This document shows positions 30,841 to 40,941 of a stretch of DNA of 64,000 bases, piece by piece (position 1 is the first letter of the stretch; each line of letters begins with the position of its first letter). The stretch comes from Paramoeba atlantica. Lineage: Eukaryota; Discosea. Made by a program: the position numbers and the translations under genes. Where the stretch lies: contig CDRNVI010000054.1 in NCBI GenBank assembly GCA_977017575.1, positions 726,496 to 790,495 on the forward strand, in the 5' to 3' direction. The notes under the pieces were generated by a model, which was not told the origin of the DNA, ran no database searches, and worked only from the letters and a program-made list of their open reading frames with translations.

Positions 30841-31300
30841 GTGAGCGTAGAAAAAAAGCCTTACGGAAGCAAAATAATTCATACTAATTATTGCCTCTGG
30901 TCAACCCTACGGAAGTGGCAGACACAGGTTCTCAGTGCGCGACTCGCGCGCTGGAGCGCGCTGGTCGCCAAAAAATATAATTATGTCCCAGTGCTACGCT
31001 CACAGTTGGGCCTTGCCTCTGGACAATCCTGCGGGATTCGCAGACACAGGTTCTCAGTGCGCGACCCGCGCGCTGGAGCGGTGAAGAAGCCCGATTTTTA
31101 GGCCAATAATCCGAACTTTTAACCCAAAATTCGGCCGCTTTTTAAGCCTTAACAGTAGCGGTAGGAGGCGATACCAGTAGCTGAGGTCCCAAACTCAGCT
31201 CTTTTTTTTATTCTTTTTTTTTGAGGCCCCAAACTCTAGATACGTTTTGGGAGTCGATTTGAAAAAAAAATCCTATTTTTTGGTCACAAAACGTTTTTAT
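30841..31300. repeat. Non-coding stretch with a 122-bp-period direct repeat
   Basis: Two copies of a roughly 70-bp block (TTGCCTCTGG...CAGACACAGGTTCTCAG...GCGCGCTGGAGCG) start at 30891 and 31013. The rest is AT-rich with long T and A runs. No gene is seen. Confidence 0.6.
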
Positions 31301-31587
31301 TGGTCATCCCAAAATTTTTGAAAATTTTGACCTTGTCGGACCTCTCCTGCGCGTGCCAGGTGGGGTCATCCCCAAATAAGCGGGTGGAAAACCATCGCCG
31401 TGGCATACTCTACCACTTCCCTGCGCTCGATTTTGAAAATCAAAATTTTGAATATTTTAAAACAAAACGACGTATGCCCCCCCATCCATTCTCCCTAGAC
31501 CCCGCCACCCATGGACCTCCCATTTTTTTGATTTCTTTTCAGTTTTGGACCACCGGAGCCCCCTTTTACATATATGTTTTTCTTCCA
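31301..31587. repeat. Interspersed repeat, related copies at 32100-32400 and 53820-53960
   Basis: Shares GGTCATCCCAAAATTTTTG.., a GGTGGAAAA block and TCTACCACTTCCCTGCGCTCG with the reverse complement of 53800-53950. It also shares TTTTGGACCACCGGAGCCCC with 32373-32400. No coding capacity is recognised. Confidence 0.5.
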
Positions 31588-31688
31588 TTAGGCTCTTCGT
31601 TAAACGCGGTGGTTGCTTTCAACTTAGAAGTCACTCATGCTGCGCGCTTCGCGTTGAAAACTACCGCCGCGTTTAACGAAGAGCCTAA
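31588..31688. mobile_element. Foldback MITE, copy 1
   Basis: A 101-bp near-palindrome: TTAGGCTCTTCGTTAAACGC at the left matches GCGTTTAACGAAGAGCCTAA at the right, with arms extending to TTTCAAC/GTTGAAA. Further copies are at 53053-53154 and 63156-63257. TTA/TAA ends suggest a Harbinger-like target, but no transposase is present. Confidence 0.75.
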
Positions 31689-31699
31689 AAAAGAAAATT

Positions 31700-32270
31700 T
31701 AGCCTGGAAAACGGAAAGATTATAGCCAAAAATAGCCGAATTTCGGGTACAAATGGGGTCATTTTCGCATATTTTTCCTCTCAGAGCACTAAATCCGACA
31801 TTTGCGCGTGGGAAATCACTCGCAGGCATGAATGAAAGCCTACCGAACGTATTGGGTAGAGAATGCGACTCCAACCATACCATTCTTTCGACACAAAAAT
31901 GCCCCTTTAGGTCCGAAAAATACTTTTTCACCTTTTTTAATCAAAAATGGGTCATTTTGAGGGGCGCACCACAGTTCGAAGAAGTGATACCTTGCGAAAA
32001 CAACTGCGTAGAAAGCTAGTGTAGGTCCCAAACTATCAAAATACAATAGGGCAAAGGATTTTGAAAGAATATTTTTTCTGCCATTTTTTTCACCAAGTTC
32101 AATTTTTTTTCAGTTTTTTTCCGAAAAAATCCGAACTTGGCGGACCCGTCCTGCGGATACGCGGGGGGGGTCACCCCCGGGTAGGGGGGTGGAAAATGCG
32201 CGCCAAGACCCCGGCTACCCTTTCTGCGGTTTTTTTTCGAAAACTAATTTTTTCGAAGAAATTTGCTCGA
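31700..32270. other. AT-rich non-coding stretch
   Basis: No supported gene. It contains T-rich runs and part of the interspersed repeat family with G-runs (32161-32195). Confidence 0.4.
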
Positions 32271-32274
32271 CCAT

Positions 32275-32352
32275 GCCCCCCCCCCGTGGACCCCCCCCCT
32301 GGACCCCCCCCCCTGGACCCCCCCCATGGACCCCCCCCATGGACCCCCCATT
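32275..32352 (+). repeat. C-rich minisatellite
   Basis: At least five degenerate copies of a 12-14 bp unit, a C7-C9 run followed by TGGA or ATGGA. Confidence 0.8.
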
Positions 32353-32515
32353 TTTTTCAATTTTTTTTTCAGTTTTGGACCACCGGAGCCCCCTTTTATA
32401 TTTTTTTCTTCTATTATATTACTGTGTTCCCCTTTATATTTTCACTGTTTTTGTTCACTTTTTTTGCAATAATCGAGTGTAGAGCGGTAGTTTCACAACC
32501 ACCGCAAGTATAATT

Positions 32516-32545
32516 TTATTGAGGGAGATACTACTCCCTCGCTAC
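32516..32545. repeat. Quasi-palindrome, inverted copy at 40852-40881
   Basis: TATTGAGGGAGATACTACTC.. contains GAGGGAG and CTCCCTC arms and recurs as its reverse complement at 40852-40881. It may be a terminal piece of an element. Confidence 0.45.
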
Positions 32546-32631
32546 CGTAGGTTAATTCGTCGTGCCCGATTTGTGGCCCGATTTCGTGCCCGATATCGTT
32601 TCAGGTGAGTTTTCGAAAAAAATGTTTACAA

Positions 32632-33160
32632 AGACGTATGAATCGAATTTAGTGACAAGATGACTAGTTTGTCAACAATTCCGATGGGTACCCCCTGCCC
32701 CCACCTCCCCACCAGGGTGATCATAGCAAATTTTGAAATTTTGAAAAAAAAACTAAAAATTTATGGGTGAAAGTGAAAAAATATATTTTTCCCAAATCAA
32801 CTCCTAGACCGTTTTTTGAGAGTTTGGAGCCTTCTATACCTGTATACTCTTTGATTTCATTCGATATTTCTCCACCCTGTGCCGATAATATACCTACATA
32901 GTCCAAAATTTATCCGGAAGTGTGTGACACGCAAGGCCGATGAGGAAGGAGGAGGCGCAAGGAAAAAAGGCAGACGTATGAATCGAATTGAGTGACAAGA
33001 TGACTAGTTTTTCAACAATTCCGATGGGTATCCCCTGCCCCCCCTCCCCACCAGGGTGATCATAGCAATTTTTGAAATTTTGAAAAAACTGAAAAATTAT
33101 GGGTGAAAGTGAAAAAATATATTTTTCCCAAATCAACTCCTAGACCGTTTTTTGATTACA
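32632..33160 (+). repeat. Direct repeat pair, 190 bp, spaced 340 bp
   Basis: 32632-32820 and 32972-33156 share GACGTATGAATCGAATT, CCCACCAGGGTGATCATAGC and CAACTCCTAGACCGTTTTTT with few differences. The second copy ends where a Tc1-like inverted-repeat end begins. Non-coding. Confidence 0.75.
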
Positions 33161-33164
33161 CTGG

Positions 33165-33256
33165 AAATATTAAGAGCTTTCGAATGGGCTATTGCTTTCC
33201 AAAATTGGTCAAGTTTTACGAATTTTAGATCCCCCCACTCTGAAGGCGCCCACCCC
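33165..33256. mobile_element. Solo right end of a Tc1-like element
   Basis: AGAGCTTTCGAATGGGCTAT..CCAAAATTGGTCAAG..GACC/GATCCCCCC..ACCCCTGTA matches the right TIRs of the elements ending at 50092 and 54854. No matching left end is seen nearby. Confidence 0.55.
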
Positions 33257-33259
33257 TGT

Positions 33260-33742
33260 ATGCTTTACGAAGATTTGAACCTATTAGCGTGTATGTTATG
33301 ATGCGAACTTTAAGGCTAACTCAGAAGGAAATGACAGAAGAAAATAGAAAAAGCTCCGTCATCTGTTTTGTGCCTTGCTTCTCCTCCTTCCTCTAAGGTC
33401 TCGCGAATAACAAATGTCGCAGATCCAATGTCGTAACTGGGAACGTCGGGTTCACAAATTGCTTCCCACGAATGACACGAGGGTACGGCTCAGGCTCTTT
33501 CTGCTTTTCGCCTTGTTCCCCCCTTCCTCTGTGATCTTCTGAAGTCCGTTGTGGTACTATAAAAGTTGTGGTAATATAAAAATTCCATCCTTGTGAGGTA
33601 ATAAAATAAATCATGAGTGTGATAAAATGTTTGTAGATTGTTGCATTGTCATTTCAATCAAATCAAGATTGTTGTAGGCGATAACATGCGCACAAATGAG
33701 AGGATAGATATTCTTCCAGAGAAAAAGAATCTTACGAGTATA
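33260..33742. other. Non-coding stretch
   Basis: No gene is seen. A short segment (AATTGCTTCCCACGAATGAC) resembles one at 42690-42710. Confidence 0.35.
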
Positions 33743-33746
33743 TTAA

Positions 33747-34096
33747 ACCCTGTTCCGGGTTATTGTGCCTAGAGCTACTTATTGTGCAGGGCGGGCACAA
33801 TAAGTGGAAACGACCGCTATTATTGTGCCCCCCTCCAAAATATGGCGCCGCCAGGCGGCGCCGTAATTTTTTGGTTGTTTTTTGTTCCCTTTTTCTCGAA
33901 AATAACGTAGTTTGTTCAACAACGCATCCCTTAAATAGAACTTTCTCTGCACATGAACGTGTTTGTCCATAAGAAAGGCGCCGCGAAGCGGCGCCAAATT
34001 GTTTTTACCCCTTTTTTGGTTTTCCAATATTTGGTTATTGTGCCTAGAGCCAGTTATTGTGCAAGGGGGGGGGGGCACAATAACCCGGAAGGGGGT
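33747..34096. mobile_element. 350-bp TTAA-flanked non-autonomous element
   Basis: Flanked by TTAA (33743-33746 and 34097-34100). The terminal inverted repeats are 23 bp with two mismatches (ACCCTGTTCCGGGTTATTG.. against its complement). Inside are two related modules, each with a GGCGCC palindrome. TTAA targets and short TIRs are typical of piggyBac-like elements, but no coding part exists to confirm this. Confidence 0.65.
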
Positions 34097-34495
34097 TTAA
34101 AACAAAATAGTAAAAAATGATAAAATGAACAATTGGTACATTGGCCGAGAAAGAAACGTTCCAGTACAGTATATTCAAATTTTTGGTTTGAATTACGGTT
34201 TTCGAAAACACCTGTAAAACCGTTCAGTAACAAATCATGGAGGGTGTCACATAGACAAAGAATAAACAACTTTAATGAGTGCGGAAGATTCTACAAAATG
34301 AATTGCTGCACAAATTGCGTTGATGGTAGTAGAAGGGCGAATAATAATTCGACCTCCCTATACCGTGCGCGTAAAAGTTATGTATAATTTTGTATAATTA
34401 TGTATAATAATTGCAGTAAAAATTAGTGCAGTAAAAATTAGTGCAGTAATTAGTTTTTAAAAACGCTCTGCATTAATTAATATTATTCTAGAAAA

Positions 34496-34765
34496 GTGAT
34501 TTTCCACGTGTATTCTACACTACCTATGTCTCCAGCGCAGTCGAAACTTGCAAGACGCACTTTTTGCGTCTCAAGAACGGTTGTCGATCTTGTGGAAGGT
34601 CATGAAGATACGCAGTCTTCTCGCAAATTAAGACACACGTGGAGTTCAGAGGAAATTAGTGAATTCCAATCTCTCTGCAAAACTCGGTCAACTGTATCGA
34701 GCATGCATTTGTGGAATCAAACGCATGATAACCTCTCTATACATAAAGGACCAACGAGAAATTAA
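34496..34765 (+). CDS. Small hypothetical ORF
   Basis: 89 residues (internal Met at MSPAQSKLARRTFCVS). It overlaps another frame (34659-34910) that may be its continuation after a shift. No family is recognised. The region overlaps the 3' end of the LRR gene on the other strand, so it may be chance. Confidence 0.2.
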   Translation: MIFHVYSTLPMSPAQSKLARRTFCVSRTVVDLVEGHEDTQSSRKLRHTWSSEEISEFQSLCKTRSTVSSMHLWNQTHDNLSIHKGPTRN

Positions 34766-34819
34766 CGACGCTGATTTCAAGTATTCATTCAGTTTGTCAG
34801 AAAATATAACTAGAACTTG

Positions 34820-35774
34820 TCATCCATTTTGGGAAACTAATCTCCCGAAATACACGCCTGGAGGATGGTTGCTTTTATATCGATCCTTCGGCCCCCAATC
34901 CGTGATTTGATTTCCCTCTAAATTAATGATAATGTTTCCACAAGATCTTCGCAAAATTCCGTGTTGATGGATGGGACTAAAATCAACGTAACCTGAAAGC
35001 CTGTTGTTTCTTAGACGAAGATAGTGCAAACCTGGAGGTAAATTCTCTGGAAATATCAAAGGACCTTCAAACCTATTAAAACCAAGATCCAGGGGAACGA
35101 TATTCCGAGGCAAACCGTTTAGATCGAGGAGACCGGTAAAACGGTTAGATGCGAGGTCTAGTCGTCGTAGATTTAAAGGCAGCGCGTTTAGTAATATAGG
35201 TCCTGTAAGGCGGTTTCGGCTCAATCGCAATTCTCGTAAGCTCATGTGGAGAATCGACAGATCGAGATTTCCGGAGAATCGGCCTCCCTCAAGTGCGAGA
35301 TTCATCATTGTCATCGAAAGGTCAGAAATCGCTAAGGGACCGGACATTGCAGTATTAATTAAGAAAAATTGATGCGTTCGCACAGGTAAGAAGGAAAGAT
35401 TCATTTCACCCATCAGATCGGGATAATATGAAAGCTCCAATCTGAGCACTGTTGGCGGAAGAGCGCTCCAACTCAGATTTCCGGCTAAATTGAGATGCGA
35501 GAATTTCCCGATGATACTAATCACATTTTGATTGCCATCACAGTTGACACCTTTCCATGTACAAGGAGACACTTTCTTAACACCCGAACAATCTTCTTTT
35601 TTCTGTAATCCACGTACGATCTCGAACCGTTGCTCCCATTAGAAATTCTTCAAGCACATTTTCGTGATGTATTAACTCACGCCGTACTTTTCCACATCGC
35701 AGGTCTGACCCATCGTCAATCGCATTCAGAGATATCATCACGACTGGAAAGTGCATGATAAATTGGAAATACAT
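34820..35774 (-). CDS. LRR protein 1 (split by one frameshift)
   Basis: The first frame (35774-35577) starts with a hydrophobic stretch MYFQFIMHFPVVMIS that could be a signal peptide. The second (35572-34820, 250 residues) begins at the cap motif VSPCTWKGVNCDGNQN and has about seven LRRs of the form LPxxLxxLDLxxNxFTGxLDLxx. The two meet in an A6 run near 35596, so one indel restores a single protein of about 315 residues. It is probably an extracellular or membrane-anchored LRR protein. The ligand is unknown. It belongs to the same paralogous family as the genes at 39424, 40942, 46319 and 60701. Confidence 0.7.
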
Positions 35775-35871
35775 ACAGGCCTTGTAATTTTTTGTGAAAT
35801 AGCGTAAAATAAAGATTTGTGAAATATTAATTCGTGAGCAAATTTCGATATGGCGTTCGGCCTTTTTTTAT

Positions 35872-37655
35872 TTGTTTAATGGTTTTTCTAAAACTTTTGT
35901 GCATTTTTCAATGGGGGATGTTGGAGAAATGATTGTTTTGAGATCCCGTGTGGAGAACTCAATAAGCACGTCGACGAATTCTGACCGGAGCAGAAGAAGT
36001 GGCTTTTCGCCAAAACAAGATGAAAAAATTAGCGGAGAATCCATTCAGCTAAAATTTGAGCGAAAATTCGAGCGATGCCCTAGCTCTGCTGCAGTAACAA
36101 AGTACAAAAATCTGTCTACTCTTGATACATTGGTCGAGCGCGGTAAAACCTCTATCTTGACATCAGAGGAGGAAAAACAACTTCTGAAAGCCTTCGCTTC
36201 GGTTCGTCAATCAGGGTCGCCACTTGACGCTCGAACATCGAATTGCCGACATGATGTGGGAAGACATTCGACGAACCATAGGTGGAGCTAAATTCTTTGG
36301 ACTCGACATAGACGGTGGAGTTGGCAGGGTTCTTAGCGAACATGTACTTATCGCCATTTTGTATGTTGTGGATCGCCACTTTCTTCTCCCACCTATCTAT
36401 CACCCTAAGCACAAATCATTTAACGGTAGCGAGATGGCACAATCCCTGATAGAAGTACTTCGGTCATGCCTCTCCGAGAGCCGACTCCTAAAGTTGCGAT
36501 TCAGAATGGCAGACGGAGCTCCAGTAAATAATGTGGCTAGGCAGGAAATGTTAGGCATTCGCGACTCTCTTGTTTCCGCAGAGGAAGAATTTTATTCGCG
36601 CGTCAGCTCTATCGGAAGCACGGACCGGGAGAACATTGTAATTGGCGTGACGAAGCACTGTCCGCGGGTCGCGCTATTACCATGCTTCGGACACTTGTTT
36701 CATAATATGGCCAAAGATGCAATGCAGCACTACGCAAATCTGCCAATTATGAAAGCAAGAACATACATGTATTTCTCCATGGTTTTCTACGCAGGAGACC
36801 GTGTGGGGACAAAGAAGGGGAAGTATTTCGGAAAAGCTCTTGAAGATATATCGACGAGGAAACTCAAAAAGCTGAATCATACTTTAAATCTTTCTAATAG
36901 AAAGTTTCTAGTCTGATAGCAAGTTTCTATCGTTCTGTGAACAGCGAAAAACTTGACAAGAAGGGTTGCAGCGACATCATAGCTCATCTGAAGGAAGCAT
37001 TGCAAACTCTCTCAAAAGTATCTTTGAAGGCACGCGATGTGTTCACCAAACTAAATCAAACTCTGAAACTAGAAGACCAATGTGAGATTCTAACTGCGAA
37101 AGGTGCTAGTGTGGTGAAATCCCCTGCGCATTCTCATGAAATTCGAGCCGTCACTTCTCCCAAACTTGGTGGGGTCACGCGATGGCTCGCGGATAAATTC
37201 GAAAGCATGAGGTTTTTGGCTGATCACCCACTGTCGCATCCCTCATAAAAAGTAAACTGGAAACGCTGCGAGCCCCTCAATCTGTTCACCATTGGGCTGA
37301 TTTGTTCGAGAACAACTCTTTGAACGACTTGATGTGGTCTGTGAAGGATTACCCGAAAGACTGCATACCGTTACGCATCGCACAAGAAAAATGCTCTGAC
37401 ATGCAGGATCGTCCTATGGCAACTCTTGTTCATCCAACTTTGCGTCAGCTTGTCGAGTCTGCTGAGCATGCACCCAGGCATTTCTTAGAGTCGATACATT
37501 GGCACGTAAGAAGAGTGCGCTCTAACCACGAGATGAAGGTATGGGTAGCTGTAATGTGCTTTTCGCTTGAGTGGATCGTCGTATCCGCGCGAGCTCGCAA
37601 AAAGGCATCCATTTCAGTGGAACGGGTAAATGATTTGCTGAAACTGGCGACCTGA
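35872..37655 (+). pseudogene. hAT-like DNA transposase remnant 1
   Basis: Consecutive frames 35872-36291, 36224-36916, 36937-37248 and 37302-37655 read as one protein broken by several shifts. Visible features are FFGLDIDGGVG (first Asp), RMADGAPVNNVARQ (second Asp), a C-x2-H-x2-H-like CFGHLFHNMAKDAM and SPKLGGVTRWLADKF. The order and TRW block resemble hAT transposases. Classification is tentative. A short tandem duplication (ATAG-AAGTTTCTA twice, about 36897-36930) sits at one break. A homologous copy is at 58075-58663. Confidence 0.5.
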
Positions 37656-38079
37656 TTTTCGAAATTACTATTGAGGAATGCAACACGTCCATAAACTGAG
37701 AAGATTACCAGTGTGAAGATGACCAAGTGGCAAACACTTGGGTTGAAACATTTTTTGACCATTTTTGAAGCCGTATTGCATTACCTATCGCTTCCTCGAC
37801 TAGTGACTGGGTCCTTCCGGTGCTTTCTTGGAAATCTAGTGCCCGTCAAGCTCGCATTGAAACAGATGTTGTAGCAACAGAAATGTTTGTTTTCAGAAAC
37901 GAGAACTCGCTATCCGGTACGTATTTGCCGTACACGGTCAAGGTATCTATTGCGGTAGAATCCCGAACTCAGAAAAAATCGAGATCGACGGATTCACAAG
38001 GAAAGAATAAGAATTTTGCAAGACGTAGAGAGATAAAATCGCAAGTCGCTGAAGAGTAATTGGAAATGGGTACTTGAGT

Positions 38080-38556
38080 TTAAGTGAAAGTGTAGGGACA
38101 CACGATATTCACACAGGATGCTTCTCGTTAAAGATTACGAGAACAGTTGCGACATCTTGAATAACTTTAAGAAAGATGGTACAAACCCGGACAATAGGAC
38201 TGAACGTTCGTATTTTATTGAAAAGGCGGTTGATTACATCAAAACCGATGGTCATGGCATTCTAATCAACATTTTAAACAGTATGCCCGGCGTTTTCACA
38301 TAGTAGTAGAAAAAGGGGGACAATTTTATATATTTAAGGTACGAAACGTTTCCTTCATTTTTTGAATTTTGAAGTTTTTGGACTACTGTTCAGTTGAACA
38401 CCCCCTTACAACCCGGGGAACTGCGTATTCAAAAACATGGATCTCTGCGAGAGTTCTTGAATGCGCTATTATTTTCCAAAATTGAGCAAAAATTACAAAT
38501 TTGAGATCCCCTTTTTGATATTTGTTTGCAAATTTTATATCCAATTGGCACTCCTG
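38080..38556 (+). mobile_element. Tc1-like deletion derivative with C-terminal transposase piece
   Basis: The frame 38118-38303 reads MLLVKDYENS (N-terminal transposase block, compare MLLVAEYERT at 48830) fused to DGTNPDNRTERSYFIEKAVD (C-terminal block, compare 54500). The catalytic core is missing. A right TIR (CTCTGCGAGAGTTCTTGAATG..CTCCTGTATA) ends at 38556. The left end was not located. Confidence 0.6.
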
Positions 38557-38567
38557 TATACACCACA

Positions 38568-39295
38568 CAGGGGTGAAAACTTCCATCTGGGCGGGTGTCT
38601 AAAATTTGTAAAATTGGCTCAATTTTGTAAAATAATTGCGCATTGGAGAGCTCTCGCAGAGTTGTTTGTCTTCGGCGTAATCGGAACGTTCGACTTGAAA
38701 GATTTAGTCCGATGAGGAAAAGAAATAGTTTTTTTTCGTGTGAAAATACGTAAATTCTTCATTGTTCCCCCATTTTATGCCCCAAAAGCAAGTTTGTTCA
38801 AGAACTTCTAGTGGTGTTTTAAATGCCCGTTCCTGTTCTTTGCCAGAGAAGATTAAAGAACACCAACGGATGCTTCTTGTGACAGACTTCGAGAAAACAT
38901 AGTCTTATTCCCGGACTTACCAAAGTGTTTGGGTGGAACGATTCATGTTTTTTACGATAAACATCAGGCGAAACACAAAGATAAATTTGAGAATACGTAA
39001 AAAAACTTTAATAAACGTTGTAGAATCATTGTAGAAAAGAAGGATGTATATTTTGGATGCTACACGGCTTTAAAATAATGTTTCCTGAAAATATTTGAGA
39101 TCTTTTATCATTTCTTTAAGTGACAATTCGCTTTTTTGGTCTGTTCGGCATGTGTAATTCTAATTCGATATGTTAAAAGCTATCAGTGCAAAGACATACA
39201 ACTCGGCGAGAGGTCTCGAATGCGGTATTATTCTCCGAAATTGAAAAGTTTTCGCATATTTTAGACCCCCTCCCACATGGAAGTTTTCACCCCTC
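38568..39295 (+). mobile_element. Tc1-like deletion derivative, both TIRs present
   Basis: TIRs of about 100 bp: the left starts CAGGGGTGAAAACTTCC (38568) and the right ends GGAAGTTTTCACCCCT (about 39294). The interior encodes MPQKQVCSRTSSGVLNARSC.. (about 38778 on), like the N-terminus at 48738, and at the end a VEKKDVYFGCY-like tail. The core is deleted and the remaining frame is decayed. It could move only with transposase supplied elsewhere. Confidence 0.7.
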
Positions 39296-39423
39296 TATGT
39301 ACACTGTATATTGTACACTGTACATGCATACATGTAGATGCTCCTATTAGAACACCTAGGAGTGTAAATAAACATTATTTATATTTACATTATATATTTA
39401 TACAGTATTTGCATGCATGTTTC

Positions 39424-40104
39424 TCAATGCTCTACATTTTTCAAACGGTGTTCACCAACGATTTCACTAAATGAGTTGCGCTCAAAGGTTATCGATGTAA
39501 TGCTATCCGGAAGAAAACGCAGATCTAATATACCGTTGAACCTGTTCCCTTCAAGCAGTAGCTCTTTCAATGTTTTAGGCATTTTATCAAGTTCTAACAC
39601 GCCTGTGAATTGATTTTCCTGGAGCCACAGCCACTGTAACTTTGAAGGAAGCTGTTTCAACTGCAGTTCCCCACTGAAAGAATTCGCATTTACACAAAAA
39701 TATAGCAATAAAGCAGGGAGGTCAGTCAAATCTATGGAGCCGGTAAATTGATTATTGTTCAAATATATTAGGGATAAGTTCCGAGGCAAACACGAACAGT
39801 CGACACGTCCCTCGAGACGATTGCCTTGTAGTTGAATCTGATAAATTTCGCGTGGGAGATGTTCCCAGGTCAATGTACCCTTCAGGCCCAGATAACTTGC
39901 GTCGCACTCGTGAAGCGATTCACCTTTAGAATCATTCTCAGACTCCTCCATAGTCATGCCACGCCACTGATGCAGCAGATTCGTTTCTTTCCATGATGGG
40001 TCCAATTGGGTTACATTCCGGAAGAAGAGGGAAAGCTGAATTTCTAACGGGAGTGTCACGCTTCGTACTTTATGGCCAGAACGTGAAGCGGTGTAGTCTG
40101 ACAT
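39424..40104 (-). CDS. LRR protein 2
   Basis: A 226-residue open frame. The N-terminal module HKVRSVTLPLEIQLSLF matches the KV..V.LP.E...L box of its paralogues. The next segment (HQWRGM) is the place of the C-x-W-x-G-V-x-C cap, but its cysteines are absent. Five to six LRRs of 23 residues follow (LPRNLSLIYLNNNQFTGSID..). It ends in TGA at 39424. No signal peptide is obvious in this frame, so the true start may lie upstream. Confidence 0.7.
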   Translation of the reverse strand: MSDYTASRSGHKVRSVTLPLEIQLSLFFRNVTQLDPSWKETNLLHQWRGMTMEESENDSKGESLHECDASYLGLKGTLTWEHLPREIYQIQLQGNRLEGRVDCSCLPRNLSLIYLNNNQFTGSIDLTDLPALLLYFCVNANSFSGELQLKQLPSKLQWLWLQENQFTGVLELDKMPKTLKELLLEGNRFNGILDLRFLPDSITSITFERNSFSEIVGEHRLKNVEH

Positions 40105-40392
40105 GCGAATAATGCCTAGAACGTAACTCTGACAAATGCTACAAAAATAAACGATTCGTACTAAGCTATGTGTCGTATAGGATGTGAAAGATTCTAAATA
40201 CTTTGTTCAAGACGTTTAAAACATTCCCGAGTAAATTTAACCTTCAACCTTTTTTCACTGAAAAAAGTGGTCAAGAGTCTTCAGTCAAGGCTTTGCAGTA
40301 GAAAGCATTCGGAAGAGACCCTCGGAAAAGCAAATCCAATCCAGCATCAGTCGTAGTGAGTTAATCGGGTAAACCAGGGTAAAGTGGACGAA

Positions 40393-40827
40393 GGAGATAC
40401 CAGTAGTGTAGGTGCGGCAGTTTTCCAAAGGACAAACGGCATCTCCACCTTTTTAGGCGCCCGTCTTCATACTAAACCCCAACCCACCACTTTTTTTAGT
40501 GACCCACCACTTTTTTTGTACAACTATCCGTATGATCTGATTTTTGTTGCATTTTGCAGATCTCAACGCAAAGACTTTGCACATCAAAACACGGAACCAA
40601 AAATCTCAAATGTGTGCATCCGATAGACGGATTATCACTTTCTTCACACTTTTCAAGAGACCAATTTCTCACCCTTTCACGTAGTAAAATCTTCTTATCG
40701 CCTGAGAAATTCAAATTTCTCACTTATTCGTTGGGGAGGGTTTACACTGTATAATCGTTGGGAGGATGTATGGGAGATATCGCTTTTCCTGTGGGAAACG
40801 GCCTCACCTACACTATTGGTATCTCCC
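40393..40827. mobile_element. 435-bp MITE with about 30-bp TIRs
   Basis: GGAGATACCAGTAGTGTAGG at the left matches CCTACACTATTGGTATCTCC at the right, with the pairing continuing a few bases inward. Inside, 40520-40600 resembles the terminal region of the mariner-like element at 47564 (TTTTTGTTGCATTTTGCAG, AAGACTTTGC). Confidence 0.65.
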
Positions 40828-40851
40828 TTTCAGGCCAAATTTATTAATATA

Positions 40852-40881
40852 GGATAGCGAGGGAGTAGTATCTCCCTCAAT
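40852..40881. repeat. Inverted copy of the 32516 quasi-palindrome
   Basis: TAGCGAGGGAGTAGTATCTC.. is the reverse complement of 32516-32545, about 8.3 kb apart. Confidence 0.45.
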
Positions 40882-40941
40882 AATCCCAGTCTAAAGTTCG
40901 TAGACCATCTGTAATCAATCCGCAATTGTACAATCGTCTTT

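Noticed and set aside
32275-32352. CRISPR-like or regulatory repeat array
   Set aside because: Units are 12-14 bp with no spacers; a C-rich minisatellite.
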